The notes beneath the pieces were generated by a model. That model was given only the letters and a program-made list of their open reading frames with translations, did no database searches and was not told the DNA's origin. A DNA stretch of 11,436 nt from an uncultured bacterium. Lineage in GTDB: Bacteria > Actinomycetota > Aquicultoria > SKW223. Below are positions 1-6,612 of this stretch, in pieces. The stretch spans positions 1 to 11,436 of the forward strand of contig CALIRS010000151.1 in assembly GCA_938042205.1 (NCBI GenBank), written 5' to 3'. The stretch's first letter is position 1. Each line of letters opens with the position of its first letter. The translations under genes were made by a program, and so were the position numbers.

Positions 1-2029
1 CTTTTCCGTTGTTGAACTCTTTTATAAGGCGTTTTCTCTCTGGAAATGATTTAAAACGAGATATCATCTCTATCCGCACCGGGAAATAAGCAAATCGTTC
101 CCTCCAGGTCTCAAGATGCTGCTCAGCGAGAACCGTAGTTGGAGAAAGAACAATTACTTTTCTTCCCGATACCACGGAAACAAATGCTGCTCGCATAGCC
201 ACCTCAGTTTTTCCAAACCCAACGTCGCCAATTATCAGACGCTCCATCGGTTTATCAACTGACATATCCATATATACTTCATTAATTGCTTTTATCTGGT
301 CTTCTGTTTCCTCATAAGGAAAAGCGGCTTCGAAATCTCTAATCCAGGGATTAGAAAGGTCATATTGTGGCCTGCGACTAACTTCGCGTCTGGCATAAAC
401 TGCTAAGAGATTAAAAGCTAACTTTCTAACAGACCTTCTTGCTTTTTCCTTTGCTTTTCTCCATTCAGGTGAACCAAGTCGATCAATGGTAATATTCTCT
501 TCAGGTCCGCTATAACGCGAAAGTCTATCTAATTGCTCAACTGGCATTTTTAACCTGGCATCAGCATAATCAATCACTATCAATTCTCTTTCCACCTCCC
601 CTCGAAGTTCACGAACGATTCCTCTAAGCTTTCCAACCCCATAACGAGCATGAATAACATAATCCCCAGGTGAAACTTCCAAAACTTCTTTGAGCTTCTT
701 CTCCTTTTGAGGCGCCATCAGAGAAAGAACGATCCTGCTGCCAAGAATATAGCTTACGGGCAGAAATAAGATTTTTGTGAAGGGCCAGTAAAAACCTTTT
801 TTCAAAAAACCCCTCTTGAATTCAAACTTATAGGCTCCAATCTCATCATAAAAGCCCATTATGGACTTTTTGACCTTTTCAGGCTTGATGTCTTCACCAC
901 AGAAAACAATAATTCTTTGCGCTTTTTTGAAGTATGGCATCAAAAAAGCTGGTGATGGCTTGAATCCGGGCTTTGGAAGGCTTTCAAACACTAGCGGCTG
1001 GGGCGAAGTGATTCCTCCAATGTCAAGTATCTCGTAGCCCTCAAAGGAATCCTCAAGACTATCCGGAGTAAGGAAAAAATCTTCAATTCTGTGATGTCGA
1101 TGCGGCATCCTTTCGAAAAAATCTTTCACTGCCGAGAAAAACTTTTTCGCTTCAGATAACGCTTCTTCTTTGTTTTCAAAAACAATAACTACATCATCAC
1201 CAACATAATCAAAAATGGAATCAAGTTTTCCAAAAAGCTCTTTCCAGTGAGCTGAAAGCGAATATCCGCGTTCCCTGTCCTGGCAAAACTCCAAATACGA
1301 TTCCTGACTTAGTTTTTCCCGCATTTTTTCAATTTTTCTGGAAACTAAAGGTGTATCCGTTTCGCGATTAATTTCAAATTTTTTTAATTCTTTCTTCGAA
1401 AGCTGGGTGTTAGAATCAAAAACCCTTATGCTTTCGATAGTATCCCCAAAAAACTCTATTCTTACCGGATCTTCGGAAAGGGATGGATAAACATCGATTA
1501 TCCCACCCCGCACTGAAAAGGAGCCTCTAGCATCAACCATATCTACTCTCTCATATCCAAATTCAAGAAGCGATCTTATGAGATCATCAAAAACGAAATT
1601 CTTACCGGCTTCAACTTCAATCTTTACAGGGCGGTAACTTTCTAAAGGCGGAAATTTCCTCAAAAAGGTTTTTACGGAAATCACAATAATGAAATCATTA
1701 TTTAAAGCTAAAGCCTCAAGTGAAGCCAGTCTTCTTGCCTGCTTTCCATGGGCAATCTTAACTTTTTCGTAAGGCAGAGCTTCCCATTCAGGAAAATCTA
1801 ATACAATTCCTGAATTCAAAAAAGATTTAAGTTCTGCACAGGCTTCGTCAACGCGAGCCTCAGATGCCACCACATAAAGAATCTTCCTGTTAGTATTAAA
1901 AACCAATGAAACAAAAAAAGAGATTGCGTCCCGGGTTACTAAAATTGAACCTTTAGCAAGAGATTCTTCAACTGCATGAGATAATTCTAATGTTTTTTCA
2001 AATGTCAAAAGGTTTTCAAATATTTTCAT
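1..2029 (-). CDS. mfd: Transcription-repair coupling factor Mfd (N-terminal 676 codons, runs off window)
   Basis: Mfd is a DNA translocase that displaces RNA polymerase stalled at lesions and recruits UvrA for nucleotide excision repair. The frame is open from ATG at 2029 to the left edge with no stop, so the C-terminal part (rest of the translocase and the UvrA-masking D7 domain) is outside. Visible in order: a UvrB-like region (PEWEALPYEK at 80-89, FSVRGGIIDVYP near 171-182, RIEFFGDTIESIRVFD at 190-205), the CarD-like polymerase-interaction domain starting at GDYVIHARYGVG near 455 and followed by MPVEQLDRLSRY, then the helicase Walker A GDVGFGKTE at 601-609 and motif Ia SPTTVLAEQH at 629-638. 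Full Mfd proteins usually have about 1,100-1,200 residues. No clear Shine-Dalgarno precedes the ATG. It lies 47 bases after pth, the usual Firmicutes position, but without fin between them. Identification is secure. Confidence 0.97.
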   Translation of the reverse strand, partial: MKIFENLLTFEKTLELSHAVEESLAKGSILVTRDAISFFVSLVFNTNRKILYVVASEARVDEACAELKSFLNSGIVLDFPEWEALPYEKVKIAHGKQARRLASLEALALNNDFIIVISVKTFLRKFPPLESYRPVKIEVEAGKNFVFDDLIRSLLEFGYERVDMVDARGSFSVRGGIIDVYPSLSEDPVRIEFFGDTIESIRVFDSNTQLSKKELKKFEINRETDTPLVSRKIEKMREKLSQESYLEFCQDRERGYSLSAHWKELFGKLDSIFDYVGDDVVIVFENKEEALSEAKKFFSAVKDFFERMPHRHHRIEDFFLTPDSLEDSFEGYEILDIGGITSPQPLVFESLPKPGFKPSPAFLMPYFKKAQRIIVFCGEDIKPEKVKKSIMGFYDEIGAYKFEFKRGFLKKGFYWPFTKILFLPVSYILGSRIVLSLMAPQKEKKLKEVLEVSPGDYVIHARYGVGKLRGIVRELRGEVERELIVIDYADARLKMPVEQLDRLSRYSGPEENITIDRLGSPEWRKAKEKARRSVRKLAFNLLAVYARREVSRRPQYDLSNPWIRDFEAAFPYEETEDQIKAINEVYMDMSVDKPMERLIIGDVGFGKTEVAMRAAFVSVVSGRKVIVLSPTTVLAEQHLETWRERFAYFPVRIEMISRFKSFPERKRLIKEFNNGK

Positions 2030-2076
2030 CAGAATAACAGATGGTAATAATAGAAACAATCAAAATTCATGAATTG

Positions 2077-2661
2077 TTATTTCTTTTCTGAAAGGCTTAT
2101 TCTTTGATTGTAAGTGGACATAGTGTAGTTGTAGCCACGATTTATAATCGACGTAATTATTTCCGGTAAAAGTTTTAACTTTTCATTCACTAGTTTCTCC
2201 TGAATTTCATCAAATGGACTCAGAACATAATCAACTTCACTCTGTCCGGTTTCCGGCCTACCAATTCCAATTCTTAACCGACCAAATTCTCTTGAATTAA
2301 GGGATTGAATTATTGACTCTACTCCTCTATGTCCACCTGCTCCTCCAGAAGGTTTTACTCTCACTGACCCTGGAGGAATATCCATATCATCGTAGATGAC
2401 AATGATTTCTGAACTACTGACTTTAAAAAAGTCTTTCAGGCATTTTATTGCCAATCCCGACTTATTCATATATGTTAACGGTTTGGCAAGCACCACCTCG
2501 GTATCGCCGATACTGCCCCTGCCAATCAATGACATACACTTCAATTCATCCACACTGATATTGAAGTGAATGGAAAGAAGTTCTATAGCTTGAAAACCGA
2601 CATTATGACGTGTTGATTGATACTTTTTGCCAGGGTTTCCCAGTCCTGCAATGATATACAT
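2077..2661 (-). CDS. pth: Peptidyl-tRNA hydrolase
   Basis: Cytosolic enzyme that cleaves the ester bond of peptidyl-tRNAs dropped from ribosomes, recycling tRNA. The 194 residues match the family's usual length. Seen: GLGNPG at 6-11 (catalytic-site Asn9), TRHNVGF with the general-base His19, PLTYMNKSG with Asn66, and VIYDDMDIPPG with Asp91 and neighbours, followed by GGAGGHRG and RLRIGIGRP. The E. coli enzyme has Asn114 where this protein has Arg112 (GGHRG instead of GGHNG), a change in a tRNA/peptide-contacting loop; all other key residues are present, so I expect an active enzyme. The ATG has only a weak upstream purine stretch and sits 21 bases after the rplY stop, so translation may depend on coupling. 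The neighbours rplY and mfd are those seen in B. subtilis (ctc, spoVC, mfd). Confidence 0.97.
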   Translation of the reverse strand: MYIIAGLGNPGKKYQSTRHNVGFQAIELLSIHFNISVDELKCMSLIGRGSIGDTEVVLAKPLTYMNKSGLAIKCLKDFFKVSSSEIIVIYDDMDIPPGSVRVKPSGGAGGHRGVESIIQSLNSREFGRLRIGIGRPETGQSEVDYVLSPFDEIQEKLVNEKLKLLPEIITSIINRGYNYTMSTYNQRISLSEKK

Positions 2662-2682
2662 CAGGTTCTCATAACTTTATAA

Positions 2683-3324
2683 TTATTTCTCCTCTTCACC
2701 TTCACTTTCAGCTACGGTGGGAACTTCAGCCGCCTCTACTTCTTCGACAACTTCTGGCTCAACATACACTGCGGGTGGCACAATTGTTAAAACAAGTTCT
2801 TCACCAGGGGAAATAACAGTTACACCATCAGGGATACTTAAATCTTCCACTCTGATAGAGTCTCCGATCTCCATTTTAGAAATATCAACTTCAATATGTG
2901 AAGGAAGGTCTGCTGGTAGACATTCTACTTCTACTTCTCTCATTCCATGCTGCAGGACACCACCAGTTTTTAGTCCCACACTTATCTCTTCCCCGGTCAC
3001 TAAAATAGGCACAAATGCAGAAATTTTTTCATCCATTCTTATTCTTTGAAAATCAATATGGAGAAAACTGTCCCTGATTGGATCCATGTCAAGGTCCTTT
3101 ACAATTACTTTTTCCTTAGTTTTCTTGCCTTCAATCTGAAGTGTTAAGAGTTTTGCTTCATTAACCACTATTTTTCGAACATCCTTTTCAGAAATTGCCA
3201 GATGAACTGGTTCAATGTCAAGTCCGTACAGGACGCCAGGAACAAGCCCCTGACTTCTAATTTTTCGAGCACTTTCTTTACCCGTTCTTTCCCTCATCTG
3301 TGCCTTTATGAGCATTTCTTCCAT
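2683..3324 (-). CDS. rplY: 50S ribosomal protein L25, long Ctc/TL5 form
   Basis: Ribosomal protein that binds 5S rRNA; in B. subtilis the homologue Ctc is a general stress protein. At 213 residues this is the two-domain form: an N-terminal 5S rRNA-binding beta-barrel (about 4-95, with RTGKESARKIR, GLVPGVLYG and FLHIDFQRI) and the C-terminal TL5-type beta domain (about 100-187, with GGVLQHGMREVEVECLPADL and DISKMEIGDSIRVEDL). The end is a highly acidic tail (about 189-213, rich in Glu), common in this form. The start at 3324 is chosen over the internal Met4 because a full AAGGAGG at 3331-3337 is placed seven bases before it. It lies between prs and pth as in Firmicutes. No stress-sigma promoter is evident in the 53-base gap to prs, so it is probably read with the upstream genes. 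Confidence 0.97.
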   Translation of the reverse strand: MEEMLIKAQMRERTGKESARKIRSQGLVPGVLYGLDIEPVHLAISEKDVRKIVVNEAKLLTLQIEGKKTKEKVIVKDLDMDPIRDSFLHIDFQRIRMDEKISAFVPILVTGEEISVGLKTGGVLQHGMREVEVECLPADLPSHIEVDISKMEIGDSIRVEDLSIPDGVTVISPGEELVLTIVPPAVYVEPEVVEEVEAAEVPTVAESEGEEEK

Positions 3325-3330
3325 TAAAAA

Positions 3331-3337
3331 CCTCCTT
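3331..3337 (-). promoter_or_regulatory. Strong Shine-Dalgarno of rplY
   Basis: AAGGAGG on the minus strand followed by seven bases and ATG (3324). It settles the start of rplY at the first of two nearby Met codons and contrasts with the weak sites before pth and mfd further down the same transcript, suggesting the ribosomal protein is made in larger amount. Confidence 0.85.
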
Positions 3338-3377
3338 AAAAAACTTCATTTGATCAAACTTCAACATTAAATTCTAT

Positions 3378-4388
3378 CTATGAATATTCAAAACCTCCGA
3401 AAAGACTGCTAACAGAGATATCTTCATGAATATTCTTGATCGCTTTAGCAAAAAGTCCCGCTGTGGATACCACATTGACCTTTGGAATGTCCTTAATTCT
3501 ATAAAATGGAACCGAATCTGTAACTACAATTTCATCAACTGCTGATTCCTTAATTCTTTCAGCTGCTGGATTGGAGAACAGACCGTGCGCTGCCGCTACC
3601 CTGACAGATTTAGCACCACTCTTTAAAAGTGCTTTTGTACCTGTAACAATTGTCCCCGCAGTATCAATCATGTCATCAATAATAAGCACATCCTTACCTC
3701 TAACATCACCTACAACTTCTGCTACTACTTCTGAAACATTTCTTTCAGGACGGCTTTTATGCAAAACTGCTAGACTGGCACTCAGCAAATCTGCCGCTTT
3801 TTTTGCCGTCTTTGCTCTTCCTACATCTGGCGAGCAAACAACCCAATTAGATATTTCCCGTGGATATTTTTCCTTGAAATAATTTATCAAGAGCGAGAAG
3901 GCTGTTAAATGATCTACCGGAAAGTCGAAAAACCCTTGAATTTGACCTGCGTGAAGATCCATGGTTACTACTCTGCTAACTCCTGCAGCAGTTAATAAAT
4001 CAGCTACTAACTTAGCGGTAATTGGTTCCCTTGATTTCGTCTTTTTGTCCTGTCTAGCGTAAGCAAAGTGAGGAATAACAGCTGTTATTCTCTCCGCACT
4101 GGCTCTTTTCAAAGCATCAATAATAATTAACAGTTCCATCAGGTTGGTATTTACCGGTTCATATAGAGTTTGCATTACAAAAACATCAGCACCGCGAACA
4201 CTTTCACCAATACGACAGTATATTTCTCCATTTGCGAAAGTGGCGAGTTCGATTTCCCCAAGAGAAATGCCTAATTCCTTTGCAATCTTTTCTCCCAGCT
4301 CAGGATGGGAACGCCCAGCAAACATAATCATATGTGCTCTGGGTACAACCGCCATAAATTTCTTTCTTGTAGCAGTTTTATCACTCAC
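3378..4388 (-). CDS. prs: Ribose-phosphate pyrophosphokinase (PRPP synthase, class I)
   Basis: Makes 5-phosphoribosyl 1-diphosphate from ribose 5-phosphate and ATP for purine, pyrimidine, His, Trp and NAD synthesis. With GTG at 4388 as residue 1 (336 residues): FANGE at 51-55, the ATP-binding RQDKKTKSREPITAK from 112, DLHAGQIQGFF at 144-154, the flexible catalytic loop HKSRPERN at 210-217 with Lys211 and Arg213, and the PRPP loop IIDDMIDTAGTI at 236-247. SPDVGRAKTAKK (from 186) replaces the more usual SPDxGGVxRAR. The start is uncertain. The frame is open back to 4469, deep inside glmU, but class I enzymes have about 310-320 residues. GTG at 4388 overlaps the glmU stop (GTGAGTGA) and has AAGGGGA about ten bases upstream; ATG at 4355 (325 residues) has a poorer site. 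I prefer the coupled GTG. Function is certain. Confidence 0.95.
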   Translation of the reverse strand: MSDKTATRKKFMAVVPRAHMIMFAGRSHPELGEKIAKELGISLGEIELATFANGEIYCRIGESVRGADVFVMQTLYEPVNTNLMELLIIIDALKRASAERITAVIPHFAYARQDKKTKSREPITAKLVADLLTAAGVSRVVTMDLHAGQIQGFFDFPVDHLTAFSLLINYFKEKYPREISNWVVCSPDVGRAKTAKKAADLLSASLAVLHKSRPERNVSEVVAEVVGDVRGKDVLIIDDMIDTAGTIVTGTKALLKSGAKSVRVAAAHGLFSNPAAERIKESAVDEIVVTDSVPFYRIKDIPKVNVVSTAGLFAKAIKNIHEDISVSSLFGGFEYS

Positions 4389-5775
4389 AGGTTGAGTTCC
4401 CCTTCCTTCTTTTTTTCTTTTTTCTTGCCCAGCCTTTCTTAGTAAGCTGCCTGGCACGGGCAATGCCAAGGCTTTCTTCAGGTAAATCTTCAGTGATCAC
4501 CGATCCTGCGCCTGTGAAAGCTCCTTTCCCTATTCTTACAGGAGCTATGAACATGGTATCTGAACCAATAAAAGCTTTGTCTTCAATTATGGTTTCATAC
4601 TTGCTTTCACCGTCATAGTTGCAGGTAATTGAACCAGCACCAATATTTACTTTTTCTCCGATGATAGCATCCCCCATATAACTTAAATGTGGCACTTTAG
4701 AACCTTGACCGACCACAGTCTTTTTGACTTCCACAAAAGTACCTACCTTGGCATTACGTTTAACTACCGTCTCAGGTCTAAGATAGGCAAATGGTCCAAT
4801 TTTTGCATTATCTTCTATTACCGAGCCCTCAACAACAGAATTGGTTATCACAATCCCATTTCCAATTGTCGACGCAGAAATCTGGCTGTTGGGTCCAATT
4901 TCACATCTTTCTCCGATAACCGTACCTTTTTTCAAATAAGTATTAGGGTAAATAATGCTATCTTTACCGACCATTACATCGTATTCAATATATACAGTTT
5001 CAGGATCAATAATAGTAACTCCTTGATTCATTAGTTTTTGAGCCTTTCTTTTAAAAAATATTTTATTAGCTGCCGCCAGCTCGGCGCGAGTATTAACACC
5101 GGTTATTTCTTCCGGATCTTCAACCATTACAGTCTCTACTTTCTTACCATTTAAAACAAAATGGTCAATAATTTTTGGGAAATAATATTCCTTCTGAGCA
5201 TTGTTGTTTTGAAGAAATTTGATTCCCTCTACCAGGTCCTCACTCTTTACTAAATAAACACCTGCATTTACTTCTTTTATTCTTTTTTGCTCTTCAGAAC
5301 TATCAGCCTCTTCTACGATCCCTATCAACCTTCCTTGCGAATCTCTGATAATTCTCCCATATCCTTTTGGATTATCGACTTCACAGGTTAAAAGAACCGC
5401 AGACGGTCTTTCTGCAAAATATCTGGTAATCATGTTTTCAACTGTACTTGCTCTTAAAAGAGGAGTGTCACCAGCGAGGATTAGAACATGCTCCGAAACT
5501 CCATTAATCGCTGGTAATGCCTGTTTCACTGCATCTCCAGTTCCCAGAAGCTTATTCTGCCAGACTATTTTTACATTCTCTCCACAAACCACCTTTTCTA
5601 CTTCATCACCATTATGTCCGAGAACAATCACGATTGGATTTGCACTAACTTTTTTGGCAACCTCAAGGACGTGACAGATTATTGGCAAGCCGCCAACGCT
5701 ATGGCAAGCTTTTGGTAAATCTGAATTCATACGTTTCCCTTTGCCTGCCGCCATAATTATGCAAGCAAGTGACAT
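4381..5775 (-). CDS. glmU: Bifunctional N-acetylglucosamine-1-phosphate uridyltransferase / glucosamine-1-phosphate acetyltransferase
   Basis: Catalyses the last two steps to UDP-GlcNAc, the precursor of peptidoglycan and other surface polymers. Of 464 residues (usual about 455), the N-terminal Rossmann-like uridyltransferase shows MAAGKGKRM at 8-16 then LPK at 20-22, LLGTGDAV at 76-83, AGDTPLL with metal-binding Asp103, and GVNTRAEL with Asn228. The C-terminal half is a left-handed beta-helix of hexapeptide repeats (about 252-435) with the acetyltransferase site PHLSYMGDA (His363), NIGAGSITCNYDG at 377-389 and APVRIG. Unusual points: the signature GxGTRM has Lys for Thr (GKGKRM), and the protein ends in a very basic tail (KKKKRRKG at 452-459). 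ATG 5775 has GGAGG six bases upstream, placed directly after the tRNA-Gln CCA. It overlaps prs by eight bases if the GTG start of prs is right. Confidence 0.98.
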   Translation of the reverse strand: MSLACIIMAAGKGKRMNSDLPKACHSVGGLPIICHVLEVAKKVSANPIVIVLGHNGDEVEKVVCGENVKIVWQNKLLGTGDAVKQALPAINGVSEHVLILAGDTPLLRASTVENMITRYFAERPSAVLLTCEVDNPKGYGRIIRDSQGRLIGIVEEADSSEEQKRIKEVNAGVYLVKSEDLVEGIKFLQNNNAQKEYYFPKIIDHFVLNGKKVETVMVEDPEEITGVNTRAELAAANKIFFKRKAQKLMNQGVTIIDPETVYIEYDVMVGKDSIIYPNTYLKKGTVIGERCEIGPNSQISASTIGNGIVITNSVVEGSVIEDNAKIGPFAYLRPETVVKRNAKVGTFVEVKKTVVGQGSKVPHLSYMGDAIIGEKVNIGAGSITCNYDGESKYETIIEDKAFIGSDTMFIAPVRIGKGAFTGAGSVITEDLPEESLGIARARQLTKKGWARKKKKRRKGNSTCE

Positions 5776-5781
5776 ATCAAT

Positions 5782-5786
5782 CCTCC
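5782..5786 (-). promoter_or_regulatory. Shine-Dalgarno of glmU abutting the tRNA 3' end
   Basis: GGAGG six bases before the glmU ATG. Only one base (T at 5787) separates it from the encoded CCA of tRNA-Gln, so precise 3' maturation of the tRNA would leave a glmU messenger with a leader of only 12 bases. Confidence 0.85.
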
Positions 5787-5787
5787 A

Positions 5788-5862
5788 TGGCTGGGGTGGG
5801 AGGATTCGAACCTCCGATACCGTGATCCAAAGTCACGTGCCTTACCGCTAGGCCACACCCCA
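5788..5862 (-). tRNA. tRNA-Gln (anticodon UUG), CCA encoded
   Basis: Full cloverleaf on the minus strand. The acceptor TGGGGTG/CACCCCA has 7 perfect pairs, with the weak U1-A72 pair typical of glutamine tRNAs. The D stem GCCT/AGGC has 4 pairs around AGCGGTA, and the anticodon stem CGTGA/TCACG encloses loop CTTTGGA with anticodon TTG at 5828-5830. A 5-base variable region GTATC and a T stem GGAGG/CCTCC around TTCGAAT follow. The discriminator is G at 5791, and CCA is encoded at 5788-5790. It reads CAA (and by wobble CAG). It lies between spoVG and glmU and is probably co-transcribed with glmU. Confidence 0.97.
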
Positions 5863-5881
5863 ACAGCTTAGGGACTAAAGA

Positions 5882-5909
5882 ATTATATTCTTTTCAATCA
5901 AACGTGCAA
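5882..5909 (-). promoter_or_regulatory. Predicted sigma-A-type promoter for tRNA-Gln and the glmU group
   Basis: Minus strand: -35 TTGCAC (5904-5909), 16-base spacer, perfect -10 TATAAT (5882-5887). The expected start point near 5875 gives a leader of about 13 bases before the tRNA. It is the best promoter candidate for the whole run down to mfd. Prediction only. Confidence 0.65.
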
Positions 5910-5935
5910 GGCTTATCAAATGCTACAACTTAGAA

Positions 5936-6217
5936 CTATTTTTCTTCTGATGGTTTAGATGAACCTTCCAACTTTGCAAATTCCTCAAGCACCATCGTTT
6001 GAATCATTTCACGAGTTTCCTGATTTAAAGGATGTGCTACATCACGAAAAGAACCGTTAGGAAGCTTTCTCGATGGCATCGCTATAAAAAGACCTTTGTC
6101 TCCTTCAATGATCCGGATATCATGTACGATAAACGAATCATCAAAAGTAATCGAAGCTGTTGCTTTTACTTTATTAGGCTTCGACAGAGGCCTAACCACA
6201 ATTTTTGTAATCTGCAT
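5936..6217 (-). CDS. spoVG: SpoVG family regulator
   Basis: Small nucleic-acid-binding regulator; SpoVG proteins bind DNA and RNA, and act in asymmetric septation in Bacillus and in virulence-factor, capsule or cell-wall control in other Gram-positives. The 93 residues carry the family features: MQITKIVVRPL start, KVKATASITFDDSFIVHDI, IIEGDKGLFIAMPSRK and FRDVAHPLNQETRE, then a hydrophilic, acidic tail ending SSKPSEEK. The frame is open back to a TTG at 6235, but that codon overlaps the ridA stop and precedes the ribosome-binding site. ATG 6217 with AGGAGG at 6222-6227 is the better start and gives the family-typical N-terminus. It is the last gene of the ispE group. SpoVG also occurs in non-sporulating bacteria, so it does not by itself show sporulation. 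Confidence 0.96.
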   Translation of the reverse strand: MQITKIVVRPLSKPNKVKATASITFDDSFIVHDIRIIEGDKGLFIAMPSRKLPNGSFRDVAHPLNQETREMIQTMVLEEFAKLEGSSKPSEEK

Positions 6218-6231
6218 GTTTCCTCCTGTAA

Positions 6232-6603
6232 TCAAGCTAATGCAATACCGGCGATCTCGATCATGGCACCAGCTGGCAACGCACTGACTCCAATAAATTC
6301 CCTTGAAGGATATGGTTCTTTTAAAAAATTCTTGAAAGCTCTGTTGACCTCATCTGCTTTGGAAAGATCAGTCACATATACTCTAAGCGCCAGCAACTTC
6401 TCCATGCCGGATCCGGCTTTTTCAAGGACTTTCGATAAATTTTGAAGTGTTTTCAGAGTCTGTTCATAAAGTGTCCCGTCTATCACCTCCCCCCTTTCCT
6501 CATCAAAAGGTATCTGACCGGATATAAATAAAAATCCGCCTGCAATTGCTACTGAACTGTATGGTCCAAAAGGACCTGGAGGTATATTCAGAAATATCTT
6601 CAT
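6232..6603 (-). CDS. ridA: RidA family reactive enamine/imine deaminase
   Basis: RidA hydrolyses 2-aminoacrylate and related enamine/imine intermediates released by PLP enzymes such as threonine or serine dehydratase, protecting other PLP enzymes. The 123 residues match the family. Seen: FGPYSS (Tyr15 of the active cleft), FLFISGQIPFD, VYVTDL, the catalytic Arg101 in YPSREFIGVSALPAGA, and Glu116 in MIEIAGIAL; these are the residues that mark active RidA rather than inactive YjgF relatives. The B. subtilis orthologue is YabJ, encoded just before spoVG and needed for PurR action on purA; here purR is not adjacent. Its Shine-Dalgarno overlaps the upstream stop codon (TAAGGAGGCAGGATG), so translation is coupled to the nucleotidyltransferase. 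Confidence 0.95.
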   Translation of the reverse strand: MKIFLNIPPGPFGPYSSVAIAGGFLFISGQIPFDEERGEVIDGTLYEQTLKTLQNLSKVLEKAGSGMEKLLALRVYVTDLSKADEVNRAFKNFLKEPYPSREFIGVSALPAGAMIEIAGIALA

Positions 6604-6612
6604 CCTGCCTCC

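Noticed and set aside
3349..3358. Palindrome TTTGATCAAA before rplY as an operator
   Set aside because: Ten-base AT-rich palindrome without an accompanying promoter; easily found by chance.
4389..4469. N-terminal extension of prs back to ATG 4469
   Set aside because: It would lie wholly within glmU coding sequence, is 45-50 residues longer than the family, reads as an Arg/Lys-rich shadow, and has better start options at 4388 and 4355.
4687..5034. Plus-strand frame opposite glmU
   Set aside because: It mirrors the hexapeptide-repeat coding region of glmU; the apparent regularity comes from that repeat.
6218..6235. TTG start of spoVG at 6235
   Set aside because: It precedes the AGGAGG ribosome-binding site, whose position fits ATG 6217, and the family starts with MQIT.
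6032..6445. Long plus-strand frame opposite spoVG and ridA
   Set aside because: Shadow of two well-supported minus-strand genes, with no family resemblance or ribosome-binding site.
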